The translations under genes and the position numbers were made by a program. Below, piece by piece: positions 1 to 6,498 of a stretch of DNA of 9,190 bases. The DNA lies in the NCBI GenBank assembly GCA_016763115.1, contig JAESUL010000201.1, positions 1-9,190 on the forward strand, written 5' to 3'. The number at the start of each line of letters is the position of its first letter. Positions within the stretch are counted from its first letter, which is position 1. This DNA is from Phycisphaerales bacterium. Lineage in GTDB: Bacteria; Planctomycetota; Phycisphaerae; Phycisphaerales; UBA1924. The notes under the pieces were generated by a model. The model did no database searches, had not been told where the DNA came from, and was given only the letters and a program-made list of their open reading frames with translations.

Positions 1-533
1 TAGTGGAACGCGGCGGGCGTCAAGTAGCTGATCTGCCGAAAACTCTCACCTTCCTCAAGGACTCGCTCAAAGTCATCGCTGTCAAGCCAGCTTCCGAAGA
101 GACTATCAATCGACAACGAAGCCTCGGGGCAGGACAAATCATTGAATATTTGAGAGGTTCTCTTGGCGCGATTTGGTGAAAAATTCATTGAGTCGCCAAG
201 CATGGGACTCATCCAATCCCACACAGTCGTAGGAGTAGTTGAAGATGTATCACCTTGCATTCCAAAGAACTCACCCGCGCCACGGAATCTCCGAAAGCTT
301 GCACCACTTGTATTGGGCCCTGTATACACATCCTCATTGTCAAGAGAATAGGCGAACATCGCCACCCCAATCCCCTTCTGAGATGATGCACAAACGATGG
401 ATCTCGCTGTAGAACGCGCGTTGCTCAGCGCAGGCAAGAGAATCCCAATCAACAGTGCAATGATTGAAATCACTACCAAAAGTTCAATCAAGGTAAATCC
501 GACTCTCTGGTCTGTCTTCTTTGTATTCTGCAT
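1..533 (-). CDS. Prepilin-type N-terminal cleavage/methylation domain protein (type II pseudopilin-like), 3' end cut off
   Basis: Reading the minus strand from an ATG at 533 gives 177 open codons to the window edge, with no stop, so the C-terminus is missing. Residues 1-11 are a short charged leader ending before Gly12. FTLIELLVVISIIALLIGIL follows, with the conserved Glu at mature position +5. This is the signature cleaved and N-methylated by a prepilin peptidase, followed by a hydrophobic assembly helix (about 13-34). The rest is a soluble domain without a motif I can assign; it carries the YSLDNEDVY-type stretch common in planctomycete pseudopilins. Such proteins sit in the inner membrane and build type II secretion or type IV pilus-like fibres; which one cannot be told here. 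An in-frame ATG at 554 would add seven residues. I prefer 533 because the purine-rich AAGGAAAAGG lies just upstream and the leader length is then normal. It lies 26 bases after the upstream gene on the same strand. Its codons are visibly more AT-rich than those of the plus-strand genes. Confidence 0.88.
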   Translation of the reverse strand, partial: MQNTKKTDQRVGFTLIELLVVISIIALLIGILLPALSNARSTARSIVCASSQKGIGVAMFAYSLDNEDVYTGPNTSGASFRRFRGAGEFFGMQGDTSSTTPTTVWDWMSPMLGDSMNFSPNRAKRTSQIFNDLSCPEASLSIDSLFGSWLDSDDFERVLEEGESFRQISYLTPAAFH

Positions 534-559
534 CTGACCTTTTCCTTTACCCATACTGG

Positions 560-952
560 TTATGGTTTTCTCTTCCGCTTCAACTCTATTGGAGAGTTGT
601 CAAGCACCTGCACCTTGGCATCATTCCCCGCCACTGCATCCGTAGGTACTTCCATGCTGTCAAGCAAAGTACGGTAGCGATTTGATATCGCCCATTCTGA
701 ATCATCGTTTTTGTAAACGGGGAGCAATGCTTTTTTATTGCTCTCCGGGTTTCTGGCAGGGATCACGATCCCGTTCTTTCCGCTTATATCGAATGTGTAG
801 AGTTGCCCCGTCTCGACATCGACGAGCGTCATCGAAGAGTTCATCTTGGATTCGGGGCTCCCGCCACCAAACCCGTATTTCACAACGACAAACCCCAGTG
901 CAATCACTGCGAGCACCATAATTACGATCTGCCACGGTTTCACATCATCCAT
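560..952 (-). CDS. Small membrane-anchored hypothetical protein, pseudopilin partner
   Basis: This is a 130-residue protein I cannot assign to a named family. A short N-terminal segment (MDDVKPW) is followed by one hydrophobic helix at about residues 8-26, then a Gly-rich linker (GFGGG) and a soluble domain of about 95 residues ending in a basic tail (KRKRKP). With no cleavage site evident, it is probably an N-terminally anchored inner-membrane protein with the domain on the periplasmic side. A recognisable stretch is VETGQLYTF near residue 46, then IPARNPES and LLPVY; similar 'PARNP...LxPVY' stretches occur, from memory, in planctomycete proteins near pseudopilins. The start ATG at 952 has GCAGGA about 10 bases upstream. 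It reads in the same direction as the pseudopilin gene, which starts 6-27 bases after its stop, and a good promoter lies upstream at 1042-1071, so the two are probably co-transcribed. A role in pseudopilus assembly or substrate handling is inference from position only. Confidence 0.75.
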   Translation of the reverse strand: MDDVKPWQIVIMVLAVIALGFVVVKYGFGGGSPESKMNSSMTLVDVETGQLYTFDISGKNGIVIPARNPESNKKALLPVYKNDDSEWAISNRYRTLLDSMEVPTDAVAGNDAKVQVLDNSPIELKRKRKP

Positions 953-978
953 TCAATGCATCCTGCTTCTGAGGGGTT

Positions 979-1001
979 CGCACGCCATCGTGAGGCGTGC
1001 G
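979..1001. repeat. Inverted repeat / leader hairpin upstream of the pseudopilin operon
   Basis: Perfect 8-base arms, CGCACGCC at 979-986 and GGCGTGCG at 994-1001, are separated by 7 bases. It lies about 27 bases before the start codon of the 130-residue protein, inside the leader expected from the promoter at 1042-1071. It could fold in the mRNA or act as a DNA site. No T-run follows on either strand, so a simple intrinsic terminator is unlikely. Confidence 0.45.
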
Positions 1002-1013
1002 TGCGGCCCAGCC

Positions 1014-1028
1014 TTGCCCAATGGGCAA
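1014..1028. repeat. 15-base palindrome, possible operator
   Basis: TTGCCCA-A-TGGGCAA is a perfect palindrome with 7-base arms around one central base. It lies immediately downstream of the predicted transcription start (about 1035, reading minus) of the pseudopilin operon. That placement and its symmetry fit a repressor-binding site. No regulator can be named from the sequence. Confidence 0.35.
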
Positions 1029-1041
1029 CCAGAGCCGCGGT

Positions 1042-1071
1042 ATTGTATCCGATCTGCCCAGAGAATGCCAA
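1042..1071 (-). promoter_or_regulatory. Sigma70-type promoter for the pseudopilin operon
   Basis: On the minus strand, TTGGCA (1071-1066) and TACAAT (1047-1042) are separated by 18 bases; each matches the sigma70 consensus at five of six positions. Transcription would start near 1035, giving a leader of about 80 bases before the ATG at 952. It is the best-looking promoter in the window. It lies between the end of the phosphatase-fold gene and the start of the pseudopilin pair, so it separates the two minus-strand units. Confidence 0.55.
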
Positions 1072-1110
1072 GCATTTCCTTCCCGGGCACCTATCCACCA
1101 ACCAAGACCC

Positions 1111-2241
1111 TTATTCCAGACTCGGAACCACATCAACCACCACGGGGTAGTGGTCCGAGGCGTACCCCATAAAGGTATCGAGATCACGCCAGTTGATCTC
1201 TGCCGGGCGGGCGGCGGTGCCGAGGACAAAGGCTTGGTCCACAAGCAGATGCCCCATCGCGGCATCATTGCTCAGAATCAGGTCAATCCGGCGGCTGGAC
1301 TCGTGGGTGACAATCGCGGCCCCCTCATCGCTGCGGTTTGCAAAAAGATCTTGAAATCCGCTCCGCAGGTAGATTTTGACAGATTCATCGGTGACCTGGG
1401 CGTTGAAATCGCCCAAAATGATGATCGCGCGATCGGGGTGCTCGTCGGTGATCTCGTTGGCGAGTTGGACGATCATCTTCGCCTCGGCTTCACGCCAGTA
1501 GCTGTTGTAGCGACCGGATTTATGGTGCTCGACAAACAGGCTCAGCGTCCACGGGTCTTGCCCTTCTGCACCGGGCATCTGCACATCGACCTGCAAAGGT
1601 GAGCGACGGAACGCGATCTTCTCGCCCGCTTGGCGGTTGGGCCTGGTGCCGTAGAGTTCGGGGTGGATCCCGCCGAGGAGTTTGCCGACCCAGACCTTGC
1701 CTTCGCTAAGCGGGTAGCGTGAAAGCACGGCGTTCTCGATCCCACGCGCGTTGCCCGCATCAAGCGAAACAATGTAGTCGTACCCCATATCGCCAAGGAA
1801 CTCGTCGCGGAACCATTCGAGCGCTTCGAGCGATTCGATCTCTTGCATACAAAGGATGTCGGCATCAATCAGCCGAATCGCTTCGGCGACCGCGACCCGC
1901 TGATGGAAAGGCTTGAGGTCGTCGATGTCCTCGTTGCGGTCGCTCAGCGTCGGGTCATCGACATCATCGAAGAGGTTCTCGATGTTGTAGGCCACCAGCC
2001 GAACCGCGCCGGCGGGTTTGGGGTTGGGCTCGGCGATCCCGTACCGACGCATGGTCTCGCGGGCGTTGACCACATCAGCCATGATGTCCGACGCATCTTG
2101 GGGGTGACTCTCGGCTTGGGCAACCGGGTCATCGTGCTTGGGGTCGTTCATCGAGGCAGACGGGGCCGCGCAGGCAATGATGGTGGTGCTCGCCAGCCCG
2201 ATGAGGGTCAGGGACTTGATTGCCAATGGAAGGTGACGCAT
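1111..2241 (-). CDS. Secreted lipoprotein of the endonuclease/exonuclease/phosphatase family
   Basis: The product is 376 residues. Residues 1-23 form a lipoprotein signal peptide with lipobox I-I-A-C, so Cys24 would be lipidated and the mature protein membrane-anchored outside the cytoplasm. The EEP fold (DNase I/exonuclease III/sphingomyelinase-like, metal-dependent phosphodiester cleavage) spans about 80-372. Visible active-site motifs are YNIEN (Asn86), CMQEIE (Glu134, metal ligand), VEHHKS (His239/240), GDFN (Asp278, Asn280), RRIDLI (Asp320) and SDHYP (Asp363, His364). The full set suggests an active enzyme. The substrate is unknown: extracellular DNA, a phosphoester or a phospholipid headgroup are all possible. 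The frame stays open to 2370 with another ATG at 2265, but the ATG at 2241 has GAGGAG seven bases upstream and gives a textbook signal peptide, so I chose it. It is divergent from ispH. No terminator is evident after the TAA. Confidence 0.88.
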   Translation of the reverse strand: MRHLPLAIKSLTLIGLASTTIIACAAPSASMNDPKHDDPVAQAESHPQDASDIMADVVNARETMRRYGIAEPNPKPAGAVRLVAYNIENLFDDVDDPTLSDRNEDIDDLKPFHQRVAVAEAIRLIDADILCMQEIESLEALEWFRDEFLGDMGYDYIVSLDAGNARGIENAVLSRYPLSEGKVWVGKLLGGIHPELYGTRPNRQAGEKIAFRRSPLQVDVQMPGAEGQDPWTLSLFVEHHKSGRYNSYWREAEAKMIVQLANEITDEHPDRAIIILGDFNAQVTDESVKIYLRSGFQDLFANRSDEGAAIVTHESSRRIDLILSNDAAMGHLLVDQAFVLGTAARPAEINWRDLDTFMGYASDHYPVVVDVVPSLE

Positions 2242-2248
2242 GGTGGTT

Positions 2249-2254
2249 CTCCTC
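2249..2254 (-). promoter_or_regulatory. Ribosome binding site deciding the lipoprotein start
   Basis: GAGGAG on the minus strand lies seven bases before the ATG at 2241. It is the reason to prefer that start over the in-frame ATG codons at 2265 and 2370, which would place a charged extension in front of the signal peptide. Confidence 0.65.
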
Positions 2255-2277
2255 GTTGCTTTCATATTTCGACCCCA

Positions 2278-2284
2278 ATCGTAG
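2278..2284 (-). promoter_or_regulatory. Possible -10 element for the lipoprotein gene
   Basis: On the minus strand CTACGAT contains TACGAT (four of six consensus positions) 37 bases before the ATG at 2241. No good -35 hexamer sits at the usual distance. The same CTACNNT form occurs before the glycosyltransferase gene (5355-5361) and in the fusA leader (8738-8744). Weak on its own. Confidence 0.25.
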
Positions 2285-2350
2285 GCATCCGATTGAACCC
2301 GTCTCACTCGAACCGGTTGCACCGTGGATGCTGGTGCATATCCTTTGCCG

Positions 2351-3403
2351 ATGAAAGTGGTTCTGGTCAATCCGAGGGGTTTTTGCGCAGGCGTGCGGAT
2401 GGCGATCGATGTGGTCGATCAGGTCCTCGATATCCTGCCCAATGAAACCCTCTATGTCTTCCACGAGATTGTCCACAATCGGCATGTCGTCACACGATTC
2501 GAGGACCAAGGCGTCGTCTTTGTTGAATCGCTCGATGAGGTCCCCGAGGGCTCAATCGTCGTCTTCAGCGCCCACGGCATCTCGCCCGCGATCCGCAAGC
2601 AGGCCAAGGAACGCTCGCTGACCGCGATCGACGCGACCTGCCCGCTCGTCACCAAGGTCCACTCGCGCGCCATCCGGTACGCACGACAGGGGTACCAGAT
2701 CCTGCTCATCGGGCACAAAAACCACCAAGAAGTCATCGGCACCATGGGCGAAGCGCCCGAGCAGACCCAGATTGTCGAGTGCCCCGATTGCATCAAAGAC
2801 CTGAGCATCCACGACCCCGACAAACTTGTGTACCTCACACAAACAACCCTCTCGGTCGATGATGCCGATGTGATTGTCAAGGCCCTCAAAGAAGCGTTCC
2901 CCAATATCAAGGCCCCACCGACCGAGGACATCTGCTACGCCACCACCAACCGTCAGCACGCGGTCCGCCAGATCGCCCCGCAATGCGATCTGGTGATCGT
3001 GGTCGGTTCCAAGAACTCATCCAACTCTGTTCGGCTCACCGAGATCGCCAAGAACGCCGGGACTGATGCCAAACTCATCGACGACGCCAACGGACTCGAC
3101 CCCGCGTGGTACCCTGCGGGCAACGAGACCATCATGCTCACCGCCGGCGCAAGCGCCCCCGAGGATCTGGTCTCAGCGATCTGCCGACAGCTCGTCAAGG
3201 ACCACGGCGCGACACTGCACCTGGCCGATATCTTTGAGGAATCCGTTGAGTTCGGGCTGCCGTTGACGCTCAAGCGGATGATGGAAGCCCAGGGCATCGA
3301 CCACGCGGGGCGACGGGTCAAGGTCGAAGCCCCAATCATCACCGCGGACGAATACGGCACCACGGCCGTCGCGCTCACCATCTCGACAGGCACGGACACA
3401 TGA
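2351..3403 (+). CDS. ispH: 4-hydroxy-3-methylbut-2-enyl diphosphate reductase (IspH/LytB)
   Basis: IspH is the last enzyme of the MEP pathway: a [4Fe-4S] enzyme that reduces HMBPP to IPP and DMAPP in the cytoplasm. The 350-residue product has the three cluster cysteines at Cys12 (NPRGFCAGV), Cys97 (DATCPLV) and Cys195 (EDICYAT). It also has His42 (HEIVHN), His75 (SAHG), His125 and Glu127 (GHKNHQE), the TQTTLS segment near 163 and the SSNS substrate loop at 223-226, all expected of an active enzyme. An in-frame ATG at 2324 would add nine residues (MDAGAYPLP). I chose 2351 because family members begin MKV-x-x-ANPRGFCAGV-like. No clear Shine-Dalgarno precedes it. The protein carries about 40 residues beyond the usual C-terminal 'F-LP-LR' segment (about 301-308). 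It is first in a tight plus-strand gene run; its TGA overlaps the rlmN ATG (ATGA). Confidence 0.97.
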   Translation: MKVVLVNPRGFCAGVRMAIDVVDQVLDILPNETLYVFHEIVHNRHVVTRFEDQGVVFVESLDEVPEGSIVVFSAHGISPAIRKQAKERSLTAIDATCPLVTKVHSRAIRYARQGYQILLIGHKNHQEVIGTMGEAPEQTQIVECPDCIKDLSIHDPDKLVYLTQTTLSVDDADVIVKALKEAFPNIKAPPTEDICYATTNRQHAVRQIAPQCDLVIVVGSKNSSNSVRLTEIAKNAGTDAKLIDDANGLDPAWYPAGNETIMLTAGASAPEDLVSAICRQLVKDHGATLHLADIFEESVEFGLPLTLKRMMEAQGIDHAGRRVKVEAPIITADEYGTTAVALTISTGTDT

Positions 3404-4545
3404 ATCACCCCGAGAGTCATTTCTTTGATTTCACGCCCCAGACCCTCAAGGCATGGTGCGCCGATCACGCGATGAAACCATTCCGCGCGAAGCAGATCCT
3501 CGAGTGGGTTTACGAAAAAAATGTCGTGGACCCCGCCGCGATGACCAACCTTTCCAACACCGACCGGTCCATTCTCCAGCAAGAAATGGTCTTTCTCTCC
3601 GGCCCCACCGTCGCCCACCAACGAGCAACCGATGGCACGCAAAAGCTCCTCATCGAATGGCCCGATGACCTAGATTCCGCCGCGACCAACGCCGCCGAAG
3701 CGGGTGTCGATCACGCATCACGCTTGCCGATCATCGGGCAGGATATGCCGTATTCAGACACCGCCCGACAGACCGAGTGCGTGATGATCCCGGCGGTCGA
3801 TTCAACCCGGCGCACCGCGTGCATCTCTTCGCAGGTTGGGTGCCCCGTTGGGTGTACCTTCTGCGCCACCGGGATCGGCGGGCTCGATGGCAACCTGTCA
3901 GCAGGACGCATCATCGAGCAGGTTTGGAGGCTCAACCAGTTGCCAAGGGTCGAGCGGATCACCAATGTGGTGTTTATGGGCATGGGCGAACCATTGGCCA
4001 ACTTCCAGCCCGTGATGCACGCGGTGAGCACGATCGCCGCCCCGTGGGGGCTGGGCATCAGCGCACGCAAGATCACGGTCTCGACGGTCGGCATGCACAA
4101 GGCGATCGAAAAGATGGCCGATGAGTTGGACCTGCCCGTCACGCTTGCACTCTCCTTGCACGCACCCAACGACACGCTCCGGCGCGAGTTGATCCCCTGG
4201 GCCGAGTTCACCAGCATCGACCAACTCGTTGAATCATGCACCAAGTGGTTCACCAAAACCGGGCGCGAAATCACACTCGAATACATCCTGCTCGGAGGCG
4301 TCAACGACCTGCCCGAGCACGCCGAGCAACTCGCCAGCGTTGCCAAAAGACTCCGCGCCAATATCAACCTCATCCGGTACAACGAGGTTGAATCGCTCTC
4401 GTTCAACCGCCCGCAGACCGAGGATGTCCATCGTTTCCAGGTGATTCTGCGTGAGCGCGGGGCCAATGTGCATATCCGGGCGAGCCGCGGGCGTGATATC
4501 GCAGCCGCCTGCGGGCAGCTCCGCCACGAACAGCCGAGCGCCTAA
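3400..4545 (+). CDS. rlmN: Dual-specificity RNA methyltransferase RlmN (23S rRNA A2503 C2-methyltransferase)
   Basis: RlmN is a radical SAM enzyme that methylates C2 of A2503 in 23S rRNA and, in many bacteria, A37 of some tRNAs. The 381-residue product has the CxxxCxxC cluster motif at Cys148, Cys152 and Cys155 (QVGCPVGCTFC), the SAM-binding GMGEPLAN at about 194-201, and both catalytic cysteines: Cys141 (TACISSQ), seven residues before the cluster as in E. coli RlmN, and Cys371 (AAACGQL) at the C-terminus. The N-terminal domain (about 8-75, FRAKQILEWVY) is the RNA-binding part. A stretch of about 35 residues (about 89-124), Ala/Asp rich, sits between LLIEWPDD and TECVMIP, where most RlmN proteins have only a few residues. 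The ATG overlaps the ispH stop codon by 4 bases, so translation is probably coupled; both proteins need [4Fe-4S] clusters. The next gene starts 3 bases after the stop. Confidence 0.96.
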   Translation: MNHPESHFFDFTPQTLKAWCADHAMKPFRAKQILEWVYEKNVVDPAAMTNLSNTDRSILQQEMVFLSGPTVAHQRATDGTQKLLIEWPDDLDSAATNAAEAGVDHASRLPIIGQDMPYSDTARQTECVMIPAVDSTRRTACISSQVGCPVGCTFCATGIGGLDGNLSAGRIIEQVWRLNQLPRVERITNVVFMGMGEPLANFQPVMHAVSTIAAPWGLGISARKITVSTVGMHKAIEKMADELDLPVTLALSLHAPNDTLRRELIPWAEFTSIDQLVESCTKWFTKTGREITLEYILLGGVNDLPEHAEQLASVAKRLRANINLIRYNEVESLSFNRPQTEDVHRFQVILRERGANVHIRASRGRDIAAACGQLRHEQPSA

Positions 4546-4548
4546 TCC

Positions 4549-5349
4549 ATGCCCGCTTCGCCGCCGACATCTGACTGGTCCCAGAGTTTCACCACCTACG
4601 GCCCATTCCACGGCATGGTTGTGGTTGTGATCCTCGGGCTCGTTGCACTCTGGTGCGTTGTTGGATGGAACCTGCTCAAAGAAGACTCCCGCGATGGGAT
4701 GCAACTGGGCATGGAAGGGCGCGAGTTCCACCTCCGCCGAATCATCGCGTGGACGATCATCGGGACGCAGGGTTTTATCTTTGTGCGCAGGATGGTGTAC
4801 TTTGATGTGCAAGAATCGCTGCCGATGCACCTGTGTCGGCTCGGCGTCTGGATCGCGGCGTGGACGCTCTGGTCGCTCGATCGGCACGCACGCGCGCTGA
4901 CGCTTTTTTGGGGGATTGGATTGAGCACACAGGTGCTTTTCACGCCGTTCCTCACCGAGGGGTACGGCTCGATCACCTTCTGGATCTACTGGATAAACCA
5001 CCTACAGATCGTCGGCGTCGCGGTCTACGACATCGCGGTGCTTGGGTACCGACCAACATGGAAGGACCTGAGGTTCGCGTCAATCACAGGGCTTGTTTTC
5101 TCCGGCTCGGTCATCGCCCTCAACGCGATTTTGGGCACCAACTATTCGTATCTGGGCAGCGGCACCCACGAGGGAATCTCGATTGTTGACAAGTTCGGGC
5201 CTTACCCGATCCGCACGCTGTGGATGAGTGTCGGATCGCTGACCATCTTCGCAATGATCTATGGCGTCTCCAAACTTCTCACCACGATCCGTGTTCGGGT
5301 ATTGAAGAAAACACCCGTGCGAGAGATCACGCCGGTAAGCGGGCGATAG
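4549..5349 (+). CDS. TIGR02206/YwaF-type integral membrane protein
   Basis: The 266-residue product is strongly hydrophobic, with about seven predicted membrane helices (roughly 21-41, 64-80, 95-111, 115-135, 143-166, 177-194, 224-245). It matches the pattern I know for the TP0381/YwaF family (TIGR02206): the LPMHLCRL motif at 91-98 after the second helix, a polar/aromatic helix with NHLQ (His151), and NYSYLGS at 198-204 between helices six and seven. The biochemical function of this family is not established. The start ATG lies 3 bases after the rlmN stop and no other start fits better. The short N-terminus (PASPPTSDW) precedes an FTTYGPFHGM segment typical of where the family begins. Its place between rlmN and two glycan-lipid genes hints at an envelope role, but only by position. 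Confidence 0.8.
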   Translation: MPASPPTSDWSQSFTTYGPFHGMVVVVILGLVALWCVVGWNLLKEDSRDGMQLGMEGREFHLRRIIAWTIIGTQGFIFVRRMVYFDVQESLPMHLCRLGVWIAAWTLWSLDRHARALTLFWGIGLSTQVLFTPFLTEGYGSITFWIYWINHLQIVGVAVYDIAVLGYRPTWKDLRFASITGLVFSGSVIALNAILGTNYSYLGSGTHEGISIVDKFGPYPIRTLWMSVGSLTIFAMIYGVSKLLTTIRVRVLKKTPVREITPVSGR

Positions 5350-5354
5350 ATTCG

Positions 5355-5361
5355 CTACACT
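5355..5361 (+). promoter_or_regulatory. Possible internal -10 element before the glycosyltransferase gene
   Basis: CTACACT holds TACACT (four of six consensus positions) in the short gap after the membrane protein gene. Initiation about 7 bases later, near 5368, would give an almost leaderless mRNA for the gene starting at 5374. No clear -35 is present, and the gene lacks a strong Shine-Dalgarno. Suggestive only. Confidence 0.2.
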
Positions 5362-5373
5362 GTGGGCGTGGAA

Positions 5374-6498
5374 ATGCTCGTGCTTAGTCTGGTCTTCATC
5401 GGGTTCGTGATCGCGTGCCCCGCGACCTGGATGCTTATCCGGATCTCGCATAAGGTCGGCGCGCTCGATTCCGATCCCATCGAAGGACAAACCAAAATGC
5501 CCACACGGGCGATCCCCAACACCGGGGGCATCGGCATCGCGGCGGGGATCTTGCTCCCGATGATCGGTGCCCTGATCGTGTTCGCGTTGCTCGACGAATC
5601 CATGTTCACCGGCGTGCTCGAACCGATCGCCAAGCACATTGACGGGATCAAATCCCGCAGCGTCATGGGCTGGGGGGTGGTGCTGTGTGCACTTGCACTG
5701 CACATCCTCGGCGTGATCGACGACCGCAAGCCACTGGGCGCGATGGGCAAACTGGTCATCATGGTACTGCCCGGCTTGGTGTGCGCCACGCTGCTCGATA
5801 CCCGATTACTCACCGTGCTCGATGCACCCATGGGCGGGAGTTGGGCGAGTATTGTCATCACGATTATCTGGTTTGTCGCCGTGACCAACGCGATGAATTT
5901 TATGGACAACATGGACGGGCTGGCCGGTGGAGTCGCGACGATCGCCGGCGCGTTTTTTCTGGCGGCTGCGCTCATCAACGGGCAATGGTTCGTCGGCGCG
6001 ATGCTGGCGTTGTTGGTCGGGTCATCCGCCGGGTTCCTCGTGTTCAACTTCCCGCCCGCCAAGGTATTTATGGGCGATGGCGGGTCGCTGCTCATTGGAT
6101 TTTTGCTCGCGTTCCTCACGACCCGTACTACTTATATAGCCGACATCGGAACGACCAACTCGGGCGCGTGGTACGCTGTGCTCATGCCCGTCGCGGTGCT
6201 CGCCGTGCCGCTCTATGACATGGTCTCGGTCGTCATTATCCGAGTTTCACAGGGTAAAAGCCCGTTTGTCGGTGATCTCCAGCACCTCTCGCACCGGTTC
6301 CGTGATCGCGGGATCTCGGGTCGATCGACCGTGCTGATTATTTATGGGCTGACCGCTGCGACCGGGTGCGCGGGGCTCTTGCTCGCCCGCGTTCAGCCCT
6401 GGCAGGCGATTGTGCTCGGCGGACAGATCGCGGTCCTGCTCGTGACGCTTGCGTTCTTCGAGCACCGATCCATCGTACGGAAAACCGATGATGGATAA
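5374..6498 (+). CDS. WecA/MraY-family polyprenyl-phosphate glycosyl-1-phosphate transferase
   Basis: Enzymes of this family (glycosyltransferase family 4, WecA/TagO/MraY) transfer a sugar-1-phosphate, often GlcNAc-1-P, from a UDP-sugar to undecaprenyl phosphate at the cytoplasmic face, starting synthesis of O-antigen, teichoic-acid-like or exopolysaccharide chains. From the ATG at 5374 the product has 374 residues and about ten or eleven membrane helices. Family landmarks are PTRAIPNTGGIGI (43-55), GVIDDRKPLG (113-122, Asp116/Asp117), NAMNFMDNMDGLAGG (172-186), VFMGDGGS (231-238) and the cytoplasmic histidine loop DLQHLSHRF (301-309). The missing amino-acid-UDP-MurNAc-type features and the NAMNFMDNMDG wording make it WecA-like rather than MraY, but the sugar cannot be read. 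GTG codons at 5362 and 5368 are alternative in-frame starts. The upstream gap is 24 bases, and its end overlaps the next gene by 8 bases. Confidence 0.9.
   Translation: MLVLSLVFIGFVIACPATWMLIRISHKVGALDSDPIEGQTKMPTRAIPNTGGIGIAAGILLPMIGALIVFALLDESMFTGVLEPIAKHIDGIKSRSVMGWGVVLCALALHILGVIDDRKPLGAMGKLVIMVLPGLVCATLLDTRLLTVLDAPMGGSWASIVITIIWFVAVTNAMNFMDNMDGLAGGVATIAGAFFLAAALINGQWFVGAMLALLVGSSAGFLVFNFPPAKVFMGDGGSLLIGFLLAFLTTRTTYIADIGTTNSGAWYAVLMPVAVLAVPLYDMVSVVIIRVSQGKSPFVGDLQHLSHRFRDRGISGRSTVLIIYGLTAATGCAGLLLARVQPWQAIVLGGQIAVLLVTLAFFEHRSIVRKTDDG

Noticed and set aside
997..1602. A 201-codon plus-strand open frame opposite the lipoprotein gene
   Set aside because: The opposite strand encodes a complete EEP active site; this frame resembles no family.
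2316..2344. TTGCAC-N16-TATCCT as a promoter giving a leaderless ispH message
   Set aside because: The -35 is poor (three of six matches) and the -10 moderate; not enough to list as a feature.
4234..5001. A 255-codon minus-strand open frame across rlmN and the YwaF-type gene
   Set aside because: It is antisense to two well-supported genes and is rich in His/Arg/Pro/Glu, as expected from the reverse of GC-rich coding DNA.
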